Part shown: one piece after another, positions 61,604 through 64,000 of the stretch | Layout of the letters: every line of letters begins with the position of its first letter | Numbering within the stretch: the first letter of the stretch is position 1 | Assembly: GCA_012861695.1 (NCBI GenBank) | Contig: JAAOOA010000583.1 | Location: forward strand, 181,501-245,500 | Source: Trematomus loennbergii | Taxonomy: Eukaryota > Chordata > Actinopteri > Perciformes > Nototheniidae | DNA length: 64,000 bases | Direction of reading: 5' to 3' | Made by a program: the position numbers and the translations under genes | Notes under the pieces: model-generated | Database searches by the model: none | What the model saw: only the letters and a program-made list of their open reading frames with translations | Told to the model about the DNA's origin: nothing

Positions 61604-63224
61604 CAGGGGTACTCAAATACAAATCTAAAGGTCCAAAAAAATTGTTTCAATAAGACAAAGGTCCGTTTATTACGGTCATTCAAACTTTTAAACAATTGCA
61701 ACAAGATTCTTAACACGAGGTTGCAAAAACAAAAATAATCTGTATGCAGCAGTTTTTATTGTTATTGTGTCTGTGCTTGATCCCTCAGAGTCGCAGTGTG
61801 AGCTGCACAGTTATGAATAAAGGCAGCTGCACCCTCTTTCATTCAGCATTCCCATTATTGCTTTATAATGTCTTGCCCCCTTCTGTGTCCACTGAGGTTC
61901 GTCAGGCCCAACCATCTTCAACAAACTCCCCCTTTGCCTCATCATAAAAACTCACAAACACCAGCAACTGAGCATTGTCAGTGGTGTCAGTGGACTCATC
62001 CACAGCTAAGGAAATGCACTGTGCATTTTGTATTCCATCACAAAGCTGATTAATCAAATCACCAGCCAGTATTTATGTTCTTCTGGTTGCTGTGGAATCT
62101 GAGAGGGGGATTTGCTTGATTTGACCTGTTATTTCCTCTTTTTGTTTGCCTTCAAACATGGTCTCCATCACTTCAGTCATGCATTCTTTTATACTTCAGT
62201 TATTATCCAGTGGAAGTCCTTACCTACTGGCCTAGTTAAATCAAAGTGGTTATTTGGCTGGGCAGTGTAGTTTTACACACCGTCTTATTTGACTTTCTCA
62301 GGACTTAAAACTTTTTTGGGGGCAGACCCCCACAAAGAAAAAATATATTTACACACGTAAGGTCATCATCTTAACAGTTTTGTATGCTCATCCGTGAGCA
62401 GAGCATCAAGTTGACATGTCTATTACAGCTGAATGCGGCGATTACCATTTTGTTCAGCAAAACGCCTCACAAATTAGTAAGATCAACAGCTTTAGTGCGT
62501 TTTGATTCAATGCTGAGTACAGCCAAACTTGACAGTCTCTTCTCTGTCATTGTAGACCGCAAATACCTCATTCCTTCGTACTTGGGTCCGAATGCTTCTC
62601 GTTTTGCGCCGCCGTTCAAATGAAATCAGGGCCGGGGGAGGGGTTACAAGACGTGCGTCTTGTGCTGCATTCACTTGCACTCGGACATTAGAGACTTTCT
62701 CTCATCAATGTCCGATGAGCCACAACTTTTCTTTCAAAACAAAGCTGCCAACTGGGGTGGCAGCTGGGGTGGCAAGGCCTATTTTTAGGGTGGCAGTTGC
62801 CACCCCATGCCACCCCGGTAGGTGAAACTAGGCTACTAGCTACAGTACAGATGCAACTAGATGAGCTGTTAACTCTGCTCTGACTTTTTTTTTTAAACAC
62901 ACACATTTTTCCCACCCGCATTCCGCGAAGACCCGCCCTACTGTGCCTCTGATTCGCAGACTGTTGGTGGGGGGAAAAAACGCTGACGGGATGCTGAATG
63001 TGATTGGACCAATGCGTTGACAGACACACACAGACAGCGGAACAGTCGGACATGCAGAGCGCTGTTTGCAGTGGACATAGCGGAGAATTTTGACTCGTTG
63101 CGTTGTGGCGATGTCTCGCAGATAACACAGATAATACATATGAAAAGTATAATTTGCTCAGAGTCCAGAGACAGTTGTGGTTCGGTCCGGATCCGGACCG
63201 GAGTCCGGACTTTGAGGATGCCTG
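61604..63224 (-). mobile_element. hAT transposon remnant with transposase fragment
   Basis: Ends CAGGGGTACTCAAATAC and TTTGAGGATGCCTG, with a perfect 8-bp duplication ATATAGAC (61596-61603, 63225-63232). The minus strand has broken hAT transposase sequence. The right part contains GGTCCGGATCCGGACCGG palindromic repeats and a GGGGTGGCA-rich segment (about 62750-62820) that may be another inserted element. Confidence 0.85.
61860..62200 (-). pseudogene. hAT transposase fragment
   Basis: Minus-strand translation in changing frames suggests LAVDESTDTTDN followed by QLLVF-like residues, the catalytic-domain signature of hAT proteins related to GTF2IRD2-type transposases. Multiple stops show it is dead. 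Recognition is partial. Confidence 0.45.
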
Positions 63225-63232
63225 ATATAGAC

Positions 63233-64000
63233 AGTTACCTGTCCATGAAGCAGGATATTACGGGAGGGGCCGATGAAGTGGCCTTGATTTACATCTCTCT
63301 AGAAGCTGGAAAACGATGCTGCCTCTTTGATAGCATGATTGCATTATATATATAAAAAAATATATATATATATATCTTTTTTTTTTTCTTTTTTTTTTTA
63401 TTTAATAACGAATGTGGGAGAAGTGAGGAACTATCTTTACCTTACCTAGGACTTACCTTTACCCTGAACCTTGGAACTAAAGATAGCAATGGCATACGTC
63501 GGACATTCTCGTGAATTTGTTGCAAACTGCCCTTTGCCAGCGCTGAACCTGACGCCTTGTTACGTAGAGGTGAGGCGCAGGAGGAAAGCGGCGCTCTAGG
63601 CAGAAGGGGGCGAGAGCCCGGAGCTGTGCAGTGAAACTGCTAGCCGCTTATGACGGCAACTTGTTGTCCGGTGCGAACTACTGAGCCGGGAGGAGATGTA
63701 GCTGCTATCGGATGTAGGCCTGAGCCCCTACCTACGGGAGGTAGTCCTTTTTCCTCCCGCATCCGGGTTTGCGGGTAGCCAGCTGGAGCCGCTGACTCGA
63801 GCTGGGGAACGCCACCTGTAGCTTGATCTGCGAGCCTGCGGAGCTGGTGAAGAGATAGGCCTGGAGCTGGAATAATGCCTTGCTGCTGTAGTTTGGAAAG
63901 GAGGAGATCTGCCTCTGCTGCAGGTGAGCTGCTGCGGGATACCGAGCCGCAGCTTGAGGAAGTTGCGTAGGGACTCAGGCAGTGTGTCGGGCCCGGATCA
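63233..64000. other. Unassigned right end
   Basis: An AT/poly-T stretch (63345-63400) is followed by a GC-rich segment with frequent GGAGCTG, CTGCTG and GAGCCG words (63560-64000). No domain, promoter or splice structure could be supported. It may be the start of another element or gene. Confidence 0.4.

Noticed and set aside
61366..61716. Minus-strand 116-codon frame
   Set aside because: It ends in poly-Lys/Tyr-Ile from the poly-T/(TA)n tract and lies across the hAT boundary.

Overview
The window looks like vertebrate, most likely teleost fish, nuclear DNA. It has intron-containing genes with GT-AG junctions, long (GT)n/(CA)n tracts, an L2-type LINE ending in TGATT repeats, Gypsy chromoviruses, and many TTAA-, 3-bp- and hAT-type short inverted-repeat elements. 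No bacterial genes, operons, tRNA, rRNA or CRISPR were seen.

The backbone is a tandem array of secreted DNase I-family genes (EEP nuclease fold; possibly the teleost dnase1l4 group), all on the + strand. Gene A is represented only by its last exon (3726-3868). Gene B (22957-26896) has eight coding exons and predicts 327 aa. Gene C (48061-52339) has eight coding exons and predicts 274 aa. Gene C looks like a complete, canonical enzyme. Gene B has open reading frames and splice junctions throughout, but carries a 29-codon Lys/Arg/His-rich expansion in exon 3, a lysine-rich expansion in exon 1, a basic C-terminal tail, loss of the residues that contact actin, and Asn in place of the Asp of the catalytic Ser-Asp-His motif. 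Gene A keeps Ser-Asp-His but has a 1-nt deletion at the start of its exon.

Each gene sits in a repeat unit: promoter plus untranslated first exon (TATA-like box, then a GTAAGA donor), a long 5'-UTR intron, the coding exons, a conserved 3' flank, then the next promoter module. Five promoter modules are visible (about 13.6, 18.9, 41.4, 42.7 and 57.4 kb). Two lie before gene B, two before gene C, and one lies beyond gene C with no gene after it. Comparing units gives natural empty sites, so insertion boundaries and target duplications can be read directly.

Layout: 1-1.38 kb unassigned; 1.4-13.6 kb gene A 3' end and flank, with nested elements, a degenerate YqaJ-type/THAP relic and a LINE fragment; 13.7-17.5 kb L2-like LINE splitting a promoter module; 17.5-23 kb gene B promoter and 5' intron; 23-27 kb gene B; 27-30.5 kb its flank; 30.5-41 kb three LTR elements, the largest inside an inverted-repeat element; 41-48 kb gene C promoters and 5' intron, with an expanded 33-bp satellite; 48-52.3 kb gene C; 52.3-57.5 kb its flank; 57.8-64 kb non-array sequence with a 64-bp minisatellite and two hAT elements with perfect 8-bp target duplications.

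All family assignments are from motif recognition by eye; no database search was run.
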